Source: Dichetophora obliterata
Taxonomy: Eukaryota > Arthropoda > Insecta > Diptera > Sciomyzidae
Direction of reading: 5' to 3'
DNA: 64,000 nt
NCBI GenBank assembly: GCA_963920525.1
Contig: OY986435.1
Coordinates: forward strand, 265,671,299 to 265,735,298
The translations under genes and the position numbers were made by a program. This document shows, piece by piece, positions 8,777 to 19,823 of the stretch (its first letter is position 1; the number at the start of each line of letters is the position of its first letter). The notes below the pieces were generated by a model. The model was not told where the DNA came from. It saw nothing but the letters and a program-made list of their open reading frames with translations, and did no database searches.

Positions 8777-9165
8777 ATGTGTACTGAAAATAGTTGAAAT
8801 CGGCAAGACCCTAGGGGTACCTCCCCTAGACCTATATTGCCTTTTTACATGATTTTGAATGACAGGTACATACAAAAGTTGTTCGGTTTTAACAAAACTC
8901 GGTCAAAAGGTTAAACAAATATAGTTATAGATGTGTACTGAAAAAAGTTGAAATCGGCAGGACCCTAGGGGTGCCTCCCCTAGACCCATATTTATTTTTT
9001 ACATGATTTTATATGACAGGTGCATACAAAAGTTGTTCGATTTTACAAAACTCGGTGACAAGGTTTAACAAATACAGGAATAGATGTGTACTCTAAATTA
9101 TTGTAATCGGTAAGACCCTTGGACGTGTATTAATTTTTACGTGATTTTGTATGTCAGGTAAATCT
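8777..9165. repeat. Tandem repeat, 2.5 units of about 154 bp
   Basis: Units start with ATGTGTACT at 8777, 8931 and 9084 (spacings 154 and 153). Units 1 and 2 share a small palindrome (CTAGGGGTACCTCCCCTAG-type) and TTACATGATTTT; the third is more decayed and partial. No coding potential. Confidence 0.85.
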
Positions 9166-9429
9166 ATTATCCCATACATATTCCCACATGTATTAATTAA
9201 AAACTCTACTTAGAACAGGAAAAAAATAGGTAACTTGTTTTTATTAACAAAATGTTAATTAAAAATAAAGTAAATAAATAAATGTAGGTAGATATGTCCA
9301 AAAAATCAAAAACTTATATCGCTATTGACTTTCATCGTTACTGACTTCTTCGCCAGGACCACTGCAAACAAACAATTCAAGTCAAATAATACAGGTCATC
9401 AACTACTTTATTAAACTTCTTAACTTCTT
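9166..9429. other. No recognisable feature
   Basis: AT-rich sequence with no open frame, repeat or motif that I can support. Confidence 0.5.
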
Positions 9430-9930
9430 CATCAATAATTACATTTGATTTTGATGTGGTAGTTCTTTTGGATGCTAAGAGAGGCTCAGATGTCAGCAAC
9501 AATATTTTTGTATTAAATCTGTATTAGACTTAATTCTTGATCATTTACGGGTATTGTTAAGTCGATTTTTTCTAAATTCCTTGTGCCTTGCTTCAAATGC
9601 CTATCCGGACAATTGGTAAGGAAAATGCTGAAATGACATTACATCCGTGCATAAGAACTTTATGAACACTGCTCGGCATATAATACCAGCCATATAACTT
9701 TATATACAACTACCTAGTTTCTTCCAATAAAAATTTGAAGTTATTCAGATCTATGAGGAGAGAAGCCACTTGCCACAACTTTCAAAATAATAGAAAATTT
9801 TTCAATCAAAGGTTTGCTTATGCCAGTTATCTGTGAGCTTATTTTAGCGTTATAGAAAAAGCGCCTAGTTGTGTTTTCGTAGTTAGAAGACCCGTATCCT
9901 GGCTTTGGTTTGTCGACCAAGAGACCCTAA
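9430..9930 (-). pseudogene. Decayed transposon-associated protein of an arthropod family
   Basis: On the minus strand a 61-codon frame (9926 down to 9744) reads KPKPGYGSSNYENTTRRFF followed by ITGISKPLIEKFSIIL. After frameshifts the match continues through WYYMPSSVHKVLMHG-like, AFEARHKEFRKNRLNNTRK and LLLTSEPLLAS segments down to about 9430. From memory, this block order belongs to an uncharacterised protein family repeated in arthropod and Hydra genomes and associated with transposons. At least three frame changes and several stops make it a pseudogene. No TIR pair can be tied to it. Confidence 0.5.
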
Positions 9931-10534
9931 ATAAAGAGAGTTGCTCTTAAACTCAGCTTGAATTCTTTTTTTGTTTTGCGCTACCAACTCTTCATTTTGC
10001 TTACCTAGGACTTGCCAAGTCTTAATTGGAAGTCGTTCGCTGATGTGCAGAAGGCATTCGAAAACGCGAATCCATTAGTGTAGGGTAGACAAACAGAATC
10101 TGAAATTTTCTGTTTTAGGTGGTAAATTTAAAACATTTTCCGTATTCATTTGTTAAGGAGTTGCTCTACAAATGAAACATTTTAATGAAGAATTTTTGTT
10201 AGATAGAATGTTGCCAAAATCAACGAAACCTTTTTCTTATAATTGCCTTTCGAACTTTACTGAATTTTGAATATTTTTCCATACAAAATTGACCATTTTT
10301 AGCAAAAAGTTACTTTTTTTGCAATTAATATTTTTGAACTTAAAAGCGAATACATCAAATAAAATTACAAATAAGTTTCGCCAAACTTAAAGAATTCTTT
10401 GAATTAAGATTTCGAATGTTTGTCGAAATGCACCATAGAAACAGAACACTAGCTTCTAAATAAATGAAGAAGCAACTAGAACAGATGGCAACCCTTGATA
10501 GAGTTGATGGCGGTGATCTAAAATGGCTTACTGC
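9931..10534. other. AT-rich stretch without supported features
   Basis: There are runs related to the 10800-11100 stretch (CCATACAAAATTGACCATTTTT occurs near 10280 and 10876), suggesting an old internal duplication. No coding sequence is seen. Confidence 0.45.
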
Positions 10535-10810
10535 TTTGAAGTGTCATATGATTAGCAGCCATACAATTCATGAGAATGAATTAGAGGATCTACACATTCA
10601 TATGCTAGTTTAAACAGTGAGTTGATCACAGCTTAATCACTCAAAGACTACTGATGAGGAATATGTAGCGATTTCCGAAACAGACTGTCTAGTCAGCTAA
10701 GTGATTGACTCTATACAGAGTTGTTGTTGTCGTTGTTGCCTTCTTGAAAACTCACTTGATCTAAAGCTTATAATCTTAATTCATGTAATTATTCATTAGA
10801 TCATAAAAAC
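10535..10810. mobile_element. Half copy of a foldback element (family also at 35040-35484)
   Basis: This segment matches the loop and right arm of the foldback at 35 kb nearly base for base: CAGCCATACAATTCAT, GTGAGTTGATCACAGC, ACAGACTGTCTAGTCAGC, a GTT triplet run and GATCTAAAGC. The left arm is absent here. The outer end (TAATTATTCATTAGATCATA) matches the left outer end of the 35-kb copy in inverse. Confidence 0.85.
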
Positions 10811-11192
10811 TAATTAACTTAAAGAATTCTTTTTCATGTAATTCTTTTTCAAACTTTGCTGAATTTTGACTATTTTTCCATACAAAATTGACCATTTTTC
10901 GCAAAAAGTCACCTTTTTAAACCTGCATAACTATTTTTTTTACGAAAAAACGAAAATAGTATTTTAGAAATCATAAATAAATACTTCAAATAAAATTACA
11001 GAAAGAGTTTCATAAAAATCAAAGAATCCTTTTTTTATTATAGCTTATCAAACCGCCCCAATTTTTAGGATTTTAGTTTTTTTTAAGGCAAAGAAAATTT
11101 TTTTTACAAAAAATATAAGCTCAAAAAATTAGTTACATAAGCACAATACAATTTAAAATAATCCTCTTTCCTGTTTTTTAGAAAAAACACTA

Positions 11193-11640
11193 AAAGTTTG
11201 ATAGTTTAAATCATACTTGATTTTAAATACAAATTCTGTTGTTTGATAGTTCGTTTCGATAAATCGTTTATTGGGCTTTAGGTCAAGGTTAGAACAATTA
11301 ATTGTTCTATCGAATCTTTCCAAAGAAACAACAACAACAATAACGTTTTCAATATGAAAAGGAAAAAATCACTACCTGATTTTATTGCAATTTCAGCCCC
11401 GCTAAAGGCTTCGTCAGAAATCTTTGTGATACGCACGCGCGTGATTAAGCGCACATTAGCGCAATGCACCACAGAGGAAATGAGATTTTAAGTGCCAATT
11501 TCTCAGCTTTTCTCCCATTTCATATTTTCATGTTTGTTGTAGTATTTTTGCTTTACTTTAGTCTTTATGCTTATGCTAGAATTTGTATTTAAATCATATA
11601 AAATCAACATAATAAATAACAAGATCATTTAGAAAAAACT
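11193..11640. mobile_element. Foldback-family element, copy A (relatives at 51484-52867 and 61884-62123)
   Basis: Starts with TTTGATAGTTTAAATCATAC and TTTTAAATACAAATTCTG, has CGTTTATTGGGCTTTAGG and AGAACAATTAATTGTTC, and ends with AGAATTTGTATTTAAATC. The same ordered blocks occur in copy B. The middle is also shared (CACTACCTGATTTTATTGC, GCACCACAGAGG). At the point where copy B carries about 160 TTATG units, this copy has only CTTTATGCTTATGC. Confidence 0.85.
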
Positions 11641-12271
11641 TTAAAACTATTAATTTTTATATCACTTAATAGTATGGTTCCATATTGTATACTTTTTTTT
11701 AAAAAAAGAACAAAAAAATTTTTTTCTTATTTTCACACCCATTCGATACGGGAAGAAAAATTTTGCTGAAAAAACTGAAAAAAGGATTGTAAATAAGTAA
11801 CAATGTTGCTACATCTATGACTAGGGGAAAAAATAATTTTTTCGCGAAACGGCGACTATGTATTTTAGAAAAAAGTAATTTTTTGGGACTTTTTTCAAAG
11901 TTTGGAATTTTTTAAAAATATTAAAAAAACCAAATTTTTGCCTAATTCTAGTTCGGGACATAAAGGAGGGATATATAAAAAAGGCCCACACCAAATGTTA
12001 AGTTAATCGGTCCATTAGAAGTTGAGATATGTATCACGTCAAACGTGTTGAAAAAGGTAGTTTCGAGAAAAACGCGGTTAAAATTTTTTAATTGACGACA
12101 CTAAAACGGCTGTAACTTTTAAAATAATTCGAATTTCGAAAAATCCCTTCAGGGAGATATTTTTGAACATATAAAGTATTGAAAAATAAAAAATTTGTAC
12201 TTTTTAAACTGTCTACATGAGAATACTGCCTTAAGCTAATAACTTAATGAGCAAGGTAGCGACGCTCATTA
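11641..12271. other. AT-rich stretch left of the CACTA-like element
   Basis: Contains long A and T runs and no supported gene. The last three bases before 12272 (TTA) are the left target duplication of the next element. Confidence 0.5.
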
Positions 12272-13096
12272 CACAGTGTGTAATTTTTTAAGTCATGCCA
12301 AAATAACCATATACGGACATCACTACGTGATAAAAGACAACAAAAAAAAGACCCCTGTCTCCCAGTTTTTCCCAAAGTCCTCCAGGTTTTTTTGTGGGCC
12401 CCAAAGATGTGGGGCCTCGGTGTCATTTTTGCAAAAAAATTATCATTTTCTCAAGCTCTGAGAGCCCTTTTCCCCAGGTCCATAGGTAGCAAACCGTTCA
12501 AAATTCAAGGAAATAATCGACTACAAAAATGAACCTAAGATCTCAGTAAACAACTTTTTAGAACATATGAACTTCCTAGAAATGATTCTTAACACAGTTT
12601 AGGTAGCCGCAAAAGTGAAAAATTTCCCGAAAATTTTTTAATTTTCATTTGTTTTTTCTTTACTTCAACATTGAGATACTATAAAGCCTTCTCTCATAAG
12701 TGAAAAGGCATGTTGCAGGTTTCATTGTCATACTATTACTGATTTTATTAATCTTAGTTCTTAGGTGGTATGGGTAGACATATAGAGTTAGGGTTGTAAC
12801 ATAGAGTAGTAGAATAGATATTTAGTAATAATGATTCAGTGTTGTAGGGATTAGTAGTCTCAGCAGGGATGGCACTACAATACAATGCTATCTATTACAA
12901 AAATTATAAAAAAAAAGATTGGTATTATGTTTATAATGTTGATGGCCCTAGACTTGCAAATCGCACTCTCTTAAGTTGTGGATCCAAATCGTCGTCCGAA
13001 TCGTCCGAATCTGACTCTGATTCAGAACTTATGGTGTCCACAGGCACGTTAGTTCCAGACTGCCCTCCATCATCAGCTTTTTCTTCTTCAGATACT

Positions 13097-13558
13097 TCAT
13101 TCTGTACATTTTATACATTCTGTACTTCGATCTGGAGTTGGCGGTCTTGGTGATACAAAATTTTCAGGTGCAAGCACTGGTAGTGTGGCTGTTACAGTTG
13201 CTTTATAACTTTTGTTCCTCTCAGCATATCGATTTAGACCACATGTGTAATTTACGCATGCATAGCAACTGGTTTCATCATGATCACCTGGGAGATTTAT
13301 CCAGTTTACCGGCTTACAATACTTAGCACTATGTTCGCCTCCACTCAACCATGCCATGAGATTGTTATAACATTGGCGACACACTGTATTAGGTGTGTAA
13401 TTTTCACCGGTCAAGTCTACTTTGCCGAAAAACAACTTATATGCTTTCTTGAATTGACTAGTTAAAAGATTCTTTTCCTTTTGCAATGTTGTAGAACTTT
13501 TTTTTCTGATTTGATGACCGCAAACGTAGCAAAATAAATCAATATTTTCACACTGCAT
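13097..13558 (-). CDS. Cys-rich zinc-binding-like protein inside the CACTA-like element
   Basis: The first ATG gives MQCENIDLFCYVCGHQIRKK and a protein of about 153 residues. The frame is open upstream to 13714, but that part runs into the inserted foldback element. Cys pairs CYVC, CRQC and CYAC, plus further single Cys residues, suggest a metal-binding fold. Between them lie KAYKLFFGKVDLTGENYTP and a W..LPGDHDETSCYAC block, and the tail is Pro-rich (SPRPPTP). From memory, proteins with this CYVCG...FFG...C.C...DH...CY.C order are the N-terminal part of larger transposon-encoded proteins in arthropods and Hydra. No downstream DDE-type domain is visible here, so this is probably a truncated remnant of the element's own gene. 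I cannot assign a biochemical activity. Confidence 0.55.
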   Translation of the reverse strand: MQCENIDLFCYVCGHQIRKKSSTTLQKEKNLLTSQFKKAYKLFFGKVDLTGENYTPNTVCRQCYNNLMAWLSGGEHSAKYCKPVNWINLPGDHDETSCYACVNYTCGLNRYAERNKSYKATVTATLPVLAPENFVSPRPPTPDRSTECIKCTE

Positions 13559-13703
13559 ATTGAAATTGTCAGTTGCCAATGTTGTATGCGAATTATGCTG
13601 TAGCACTTTCACTTTTTTTACTTTCACTTTATAACTTTCACCGCTGAGCTCTCGTTGACGTCGCTGTGTAATGCCTCGATGTGAGCGTCGTGTCGCTTTT
13701 ATA

Positions 13704-15803
13704 CACTGAACCAAAAAGGTACATTATATTAATGAAAAGGTGCATTAATTTCAATGAATTATTCATTGATTTTGGTCCAATGAACTGTGGTCGTTGATTT
13801 CAATGAATTTTTTTCATACTTTAATGAATAGTTCATTAAACTTAGTGGTTTTCAATGAATGGTTCCTTGAATATCAATGTACACTTCATTGAATTCAATG
13901 AACACGTTCATTAAAAAATGCCAAAATTAATTATTTTTTTCATTGAATTTAATGAAAAGTTCATTGAATTCAATGTAAAGTTCAATGAATTCAATGTAAG
14001 GTTCATTGCATTCAATGTATAGTTCATTGAATTCAATGTATAGTTCATTGAATTTAATGTATAGTTCATTGAATTTAATGTTTATTTCATTGAATTTAAT
14101 GTATTAAGTTCATTGAATTTAATGTATTTAGTTTATTGGATTCAATGTACAGTTCATTAAATTTGATGTATTCAGTTCATTGAATTCCATGTATATTTCA
14201 TTAAATTTAATGTATTTAGTTCATTGGAATGAATGATCTATACATTAAATTCAACGAATTATTTGTTAATCCCTCTCTAAATATTTTTAAAATAAGGAAA
14301 TAATTACAATTTCAACAATATTTTTTTTATATAATTTCGTTTTTATTTTAAAGAGTCAATTAATATACAAATTTTCGAAGATTGTGATTAGTTTTTAAAT
14401 TTATAAAACTAAACGGCAATAAACTCCCACAGGAGAGTGCATGCCGCAGTATATTTTAATTGAAATAATTGAAAAATTTTAAAGCTTACATCTACGGCTC
14501 TAATAAAACTAGCAAATTGAAATTTTACACCATCCATGAATGAGGAATGAGGAGAAGTTCTTCTCTCCAACAGCAAGGATTAATGCTTGAATATTTTCGC
14601 CTTTATTTTTGGTTGAATATTTTTGCCTGGTTAAATATTTTCGACTTCCTGGATGCTGCTTCCAACAAAAACGAATGCCTCTTGGGAACTGGTAATTATA
14701 TGCTTTAGGAAAGTGTTTCTTCCAAAGTTGTGCTTACTGCATACTTTTTGAGTGGGCACCAAATACCCATGAAGGCTCCAAAGAAGTTTCATAGCAGTAC
14801 AGTATGGAAAGATATTAATTGAAAAAAATAGCTATTTATTTATTTAGCCTCGAGAAAAATTAAGCTTACCACTGTTATTAGTGAAATCTTCAATTTCTGC
14901 CAACTTTGCCCGCACAGCTTTATCTTTTATGTGGTTTTCATCCTTAAATAATGTGAACATTTTTTGAAAATGATGGCAGCAGTCACTGAAAATGCCAGGT
15001 ATATTTCCTATTATTTACTAATACTAATAGAATTTCAACAGATTTAAATTTTCTTTTACATTCAAAGCACAACATTTTCTTCACTTTCAATTTAATTTAT
15101 TATCACCTTTTATCTAAAATTTACACACACAATTGCCACACGTCTTCACAACTTCGCGTTTCACTTAAAACAAAATTGGGAAGGGAATAAATTAGTAAAC
15201 ATTGAATTTAATGAACTGAATACATTGAATTTAATGAACTATGCATTGAAATCAATGAACAATACATTGAATTCAATGAACTATACATTGAAATCAATGA
15301 ACAATACATTGAATTCAATGAACTATACATTAAATTCAATGAACCATTCATTAAATCCAATGACCTATACATTGAATTTAATGAACTATACATTGAAATC
15401 AATGAACAGTACATTGAATTCAATGAACTATACATTAAATTCAATGAACCATTCATTAAATCCAATGACCTATACATTGAATTTAATGAACTATATATTG
15501 CATTTAATGACCTAAACATTGAATTCAATGAACTGTTCATTAAAAATCAATGTATGGTTCGTTAAAATTTGATTTACAACTGGAATCAATGTACTTTTCA
15601 TTGATATCAATGAAAAGTCCATTAAAATAATGAAAACAAATCATTCATATTTATTTAGACATTTTTAATGAATATAACTTCATTGATTTCAATGAACAGT
15701 ACGTTAAAAACTATGAGCAATTCATCAAAATTCAATGATTTTTTCATTAAAATCAATGAATGAATTTTAACGTATGCTGTTCATTAAATTTGTTTTTTCT
15801 GTG
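13704..15803. mobile_element. Foldback element with minisatellite arms, 2100 bp, TA target duplication
   Basis: Left end CACTGAACCAAAAAGG (13704) and right end CACAGAAAAAAC (read inverted from 15803) are flanked by TA on both sides (13702-13703, 15804-15805). Each arm holds a 21-bp minisatellite in opposite orientation: AATTCAATGTATAGTTCATTG-type units at about 13860-14240 and the inverse at about 15195-15550. The centre (14270-15190) is AT-rich with no gene. A TA duplication and short CAC start fit a non-autonomous Tc1/mariner-type element, but the TIR match is only moderate. It sits just upstream of the Cys-rich ORF. Confidence 0.65.
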
Positions 15804-17078
15804 TATTGTGTGCTGCGTCCCTTGTTGCGTGTGCTGAGCTTACTGCATTGCCTGTGCTGCTGCGGTCGGTGCGTGATCGCGTGATACCTAAGCGCTACCT
15901 AAACGGTATTAACCCTAGGACAAACACATGGTTCTGGCCAGGCATATTTCATTTTTGAGCGTTAATTAAACATACAAGACATTAAACATGACAAGAGCTA
16001 CAATGTGAATTCAATGCAGATGTTTGCTTCCAGGTAGTGTTTTGATAGAAGTTTTTTGGTTTTATATGTTCACAATTTCATCTTTATGACAAGAGCTAAA
16101 ATGTATTTTCAGGCATTTTTTTATATTTTGGATTGTTTTTATGTGAATTCAATGCAGATGATTGCTTTCAGGTAGTTGTTTGACAGTTTGGGCACGGGAA
16201 CTCACCCACCAGCTTGAGAATTTTTATTAGAATGCACTTACTATCAGTGAAGGTACAGTGCACTCACACACTCGACACACACTCGACACACACTCGGCCT
16301 GACTGACAATTATTTACGTTCAAAGTTTTGAAATCAACTTTTTTTTTAAGAAATCGCTTATTTTCTTACACTTCAATTGTTTTTTTTTTACTAGGGCTGT
16401 TTTTTGAGAAAACCAGATTTTTATTAAAAAAGTGAGGTTAAAATTTTTTTTTTTTAATTTGCCCCAATGAGTTAATAAAAATTAACATATTTATATACAG
16501 ATTTATAGCATTTTCAAAGGTCTTCTCAACGATACCCATCTCAACCAGATCGGATAAGAAATGGGTGAGATATAAGCGATTATATACTCAAGCTATAAAG
16601 GCCTATATCTCAAGAAGTTGGATCGGCCTCCTTAAAAAAATTTTGGGGTTTTAATCAGCGCTGTAAGCCCTACCAGGCCAAATAAAATTGGCGTATTTTT
16701 CATAAAGTAAATTTGTTCGTAAAAGCGGAAAATAAAAAAAACGCTTTTTGGTCCATTTTTCGCTCATTTTTTTAAGTTTTTTGCGATTTTGACCTTGAAG
16801 ATGAAGTTTTTTTGTTCTGAAATTTTTGTTCTTTATGACTAGAGCTACAACTTTGCCTCAGAGAGTAAATCAAAATTACGAATGGTTTGCAAGATATGAG
16901 CTTGAGGAAATGATAATTTGTTTGCAAAAATGACACCGAGGCCCCACATCTTTGGGGGTCATAAAAAAAACCTGGATGACTTTGGGCAAAACTGGGAGAC
17001 AGGGGTCTTATTTTTTTGGTCTTTTATCACATAGTGGTGTCCGTATATGATTATTTTTTTTCGTGTTGCACTGTGTTA

Positions 17079-18540
17079 TCATTTTAATTTCACAGCCTGG
17101 TTCAGAATAGTTTTGTTCAATTTATATGTATAAATTAAATAAATATTTATATGTTAATCTACTTAAATATTAACCAGAATAACCAAACAACCCAATAAAT
17201 TCAATATTTGTATTTTATATATAAAAATATTCTGGATTGCTTAGGGGGGGTTTGAACCCCCTGAAGATCCCCTTATCTACGACGTTGGTTCGATTGCTAC
17301 GTTTACATTTTTTGACAAAATTGCCAGCATAAGAAATGCAAAACCAAAGCTTGACGATATAACAAAAGAAACGGATACCATTGAAGGTCCTTTTATTGTA
17401 ATTTTGGCCAATTTGGTTGTTTTTAAATATTTACTTTTCATTTCAAACTATCGTACATCATAAAGTGCCAGTTTTATTTCGTGAACAGCATAAAGGAAGT
17501 TAATTTAAAGAAGATAATAATGGAAGACATAATATTTGTCGAAAGCAACAAAATCGAGAGGCTGGCATTTTTTCCAATAAAAAGGATGTCTTTCTCGCGA
17601 GAGCTCGGACGTTGATTGCAATTCGCATATTTCAAAAATATTCATACAAGAAAATTACGTTTGATACGGTGTGGAAAACGCGTCATCTTAAATTTACGAG
17701 AATTTAAGAAATTTTGTTTTATTGTGTATCAAAAAGTAAATTATGGTTAAATGGTGCTTTTTATTGTTTTCTTGTAACTTTGAATGGCTTAAAAAATGTT
17801 AAATTTTCCAGCACAGCGCGAGTTGAATAAAATGTTCAATTAATTAACAGCACAAAATGCATATTTTGTAAAGGATTTCGGATAAATAAAAGATACCATT
17901 TAAAAAATTAAGCAATAAAATTTGTTTTGGTTCACGGCAATTCTATTAACAACGAATTACTTTTTATGGATTTACAAATGAAGTAATGAATCAATCCTTG
18001 GCCCTTAAGAAAACACAAGAAAAGTCAGAATGCAGAATAAAAAAAAAATCAGACTCGCTCAGTCTTGGTGGTGGCAAGGATATTTAAGAACCATATCACA
18101 AGGACTTTGTGTTTTGAGCGAAGCAGCAAGCACTGTTGTTCTTTTTTGTAGCTGAAGAATTTCTATTGTTCCAGTGCTTTTGTAGGCATTCAGAGCGTTG
18201 AGTGCTAGCGTGGAACACACATTGAGTGCTTGTGCAATAGTTGAAGTATAGCGCTGATGACCGACCACTTGATGTGATCGAGGTTTGACCACCAACATAT
18301 AATGTTGACAGGCGTAACACGCCTTCAACATAATAAACAAGAATTATGATCAGCTCAACGTTTGACGAATGAAATTAAAATCATTTATTCGATAGTTTTG
18401 TACCCTACAATCTGGAGATCAGCACACATTGGGTCAGGTGAAAAGTTGGCGCTAATGTCAAATGGTATTTTATTCCTTATATGAAAACAATACATCATAA
18501 TTTAGTGGAACATTATGATAGCTTTCTGTATTTCGGCATT
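17079..18540. other. Intergenic stretch, no supported gene
   Basis: A G/C hairpin (AGGGGGGGTTTGAACCCCCT) sits near 17244; similar hairpins near 54145 and 58890 look like DNA-element ends. A short frame after 17521 (MEDIIFVESNKIERLAFF) matches nothing I know. Otherwise AT-rich. Confidence 0.4.
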
Positions 18541-18542
18541 TC

Positions 18543-18690
18543 CACACGAAGAAAACTGTTTGCTAAATTTGTGTTGTGGTTAAGCAAAACTTGCACTTGA
18601 ATCTCAGCCACTTCAAAACTATGCTAGATTTCAGCAAAAACTAATTAAAATTTGCTATTCCAGTTTATAATAACTAGCAAAATCTATATA
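18543..18690 (-). mobile_element. Truncated copy of the CACSGAGAAAA MITE (full copy at 39633-40006)
   Basis: The sequence CACGAAGAAAACTGTTTGC, TGTGGTTAAGCAAAACTTGC, CAGCCACTTCAAAACTATGC and CAAAAACTAATTAAAATTTG is the inverse of the right half of the MITE at 39.6 kb, with about 10-15% differences by eye. It stops near 18690 without the other end. Confidence 0.8.
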
Positions 18691-19329
18691 TTTATTTCTG
18701 TAAGGGTCTCCTTATTCCAGCAAATATGCAAACGCTACAGAAACACTTGATGTATCATAGGAAGTGTCTTAAGCTGAAGGTATGCACAAAATTGTTAGAT
18801 TTTTGATAGGTGATACCAATTGGCAGATATGAGCGTTTAAAGTTGAAAAAATGGCAAAAAGACTTCAGACACGAACTTGCTTTAATGTGAATGAGAAAGC
18901 GTAATTCCTAAAGCAAATATTTTAGTCATTTCTTGATCGATTTTTTTCGTTTCCTTTCTTATATTTTACTTGGGTATAGGTTCTTAAAAACAGTTTCAAA
19001 GTTTAAAGTCTGTTGTTAATAAATATTTTAATTATTTAAATGAAAAGAAACTACTTATATATTTATTTATTGTAAATGAGGTATCGAATGAAAGTACTGG
19101 ATGTGGAGGCGTGCACAATTGGGTTGGTTTTTCGATTAGTGACCTTTAACCTGAAATATGAGCTTTTAATGAGAATTTCATAAATAAAATGAACTAAACT
19201 AAAAGAGATGAAAGAACATGGTATAAGAAGGCAATTAAGACATTGCTAAGATGTACAACAAACACTGCAGACCTTTTTCGCTATATCTTACGGATACCCT
19301 ACGGTAAGAATTTTTTTTTTGTAACATCA
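18691..19329. other. Intergenic stretch, no supported feature
   Basis: AT-rich; no repeat or open frame that I can tie to a family. Confidence 0.4.
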
Positions 19330-19460
19330 TCGTCATTATCAAATTCTATACTTCTTTGACCGAAACCGTGCCCTGAAGGCCCATGGTGATTACCGCAGAC
19401 GGGCAAAAAAAGCTGTAAATCTTAGAGACGCTTGAATCAGAAAACAATGTATTCCTACAT

Positions 19461-19652
19461 GAGAGTCTTGCAGCCGAAACCAGAAAACTCCTGCATGCTG
19501 CTATCGCCCTCAAACGAACTAAACAAATTTACAATGCTTTTAGTTACCGCGGATGCGTTTATGTCAGATTACAAAAGGGTGATGAAGGTATCAAAATTTC
19601 CAACCTTAGTGAACTGCAATCTTTATCTGGTGGCGCTGCTGATTATGTTTGA
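19461..19652 (+). pseudogene. LINE ORF1 C-terminal fragment
   Basis: 63 codons reading ESLAAETRKLLHAAIALKR, then SYRGCVYVRLQKGDEGIKI, and ending in a natural-looking TGA. The run 'ES L...T..LL..A..LK....Y...S.RG.VYVR' is the usual end of CR1/L2-type ORF1 proteins (nucleic-acid-binding chaperone). Upstream coding to about 19330 (NRALKAHGDYRRRAKKAVNL) is in other frames. Confidence 0.6.
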
Positions 19653-19823
19653 TTTGTTTTATGGCACATCTTTATATATTTGTTTTTTATTTCTAATATT
19701 GTTTTTAGTTATAAGTTTCTCTTCTTTATCTTTATTTTCGCACTATCAAATTTTCTATTCTTACTATGTATATATCTTAACTTTAAATGCTTTTGGTCAT
19801 TATCCTAAACTATATAATCTTTA

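Larger units (their letters stand above)
12272..17075. mobile_element. CACTA-like DNA transposon, 4804 bp, with TIRs of about 185 bp
   Basis: Left end CACAGTGTGTAATTTTTTAA (12272) and right end ...GTTGCACTGTG (17075) are inverted copies. The match runs inward for about 185 bp on each side (12272-12462 and 16898-17075), with shared blocks CATATACGGACA, GATAAAAGAC, CCCCTGTCTCCCAGTTTT and GGGGCCTCGGTGTCATTTTT. Both ends are flanked by TTA (12269-12271 and 17076-17078), a 3-bp target duplication. A CAC start with a 3-bp duplication fits the CACTA/EnSpm superfamily; Chapaev (4 bp) and Transib (5 bp, GC-rich) fit less well. A Cys-rich ORF lies inside. A second element occupies 13704-15803, so the original length was about 2.7 kb. 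Confidence 0.75.

Noticed and set aside
8777..9165. CRISPR-like array
   Set aside because: Units are directly adjacent 154-bp repeats without spacers, in a eukaryotic context.
15208..15540. Open frames with repeated MNYTLKS/MYSSLNS heptads on both strands
   Set aside because: Translation of the 21-bp minisatellite in the foldback arm; 21 is a multiple of 3, so frames stay open by default.
12272..17075. Transib assignment for this element because it also begins CACAGTG
   Set aside because: The 5 bases on each side do not match (CATTA and TTATC), while TTA is duplicated exactly; a 3-bp duplication fits CACTA better.
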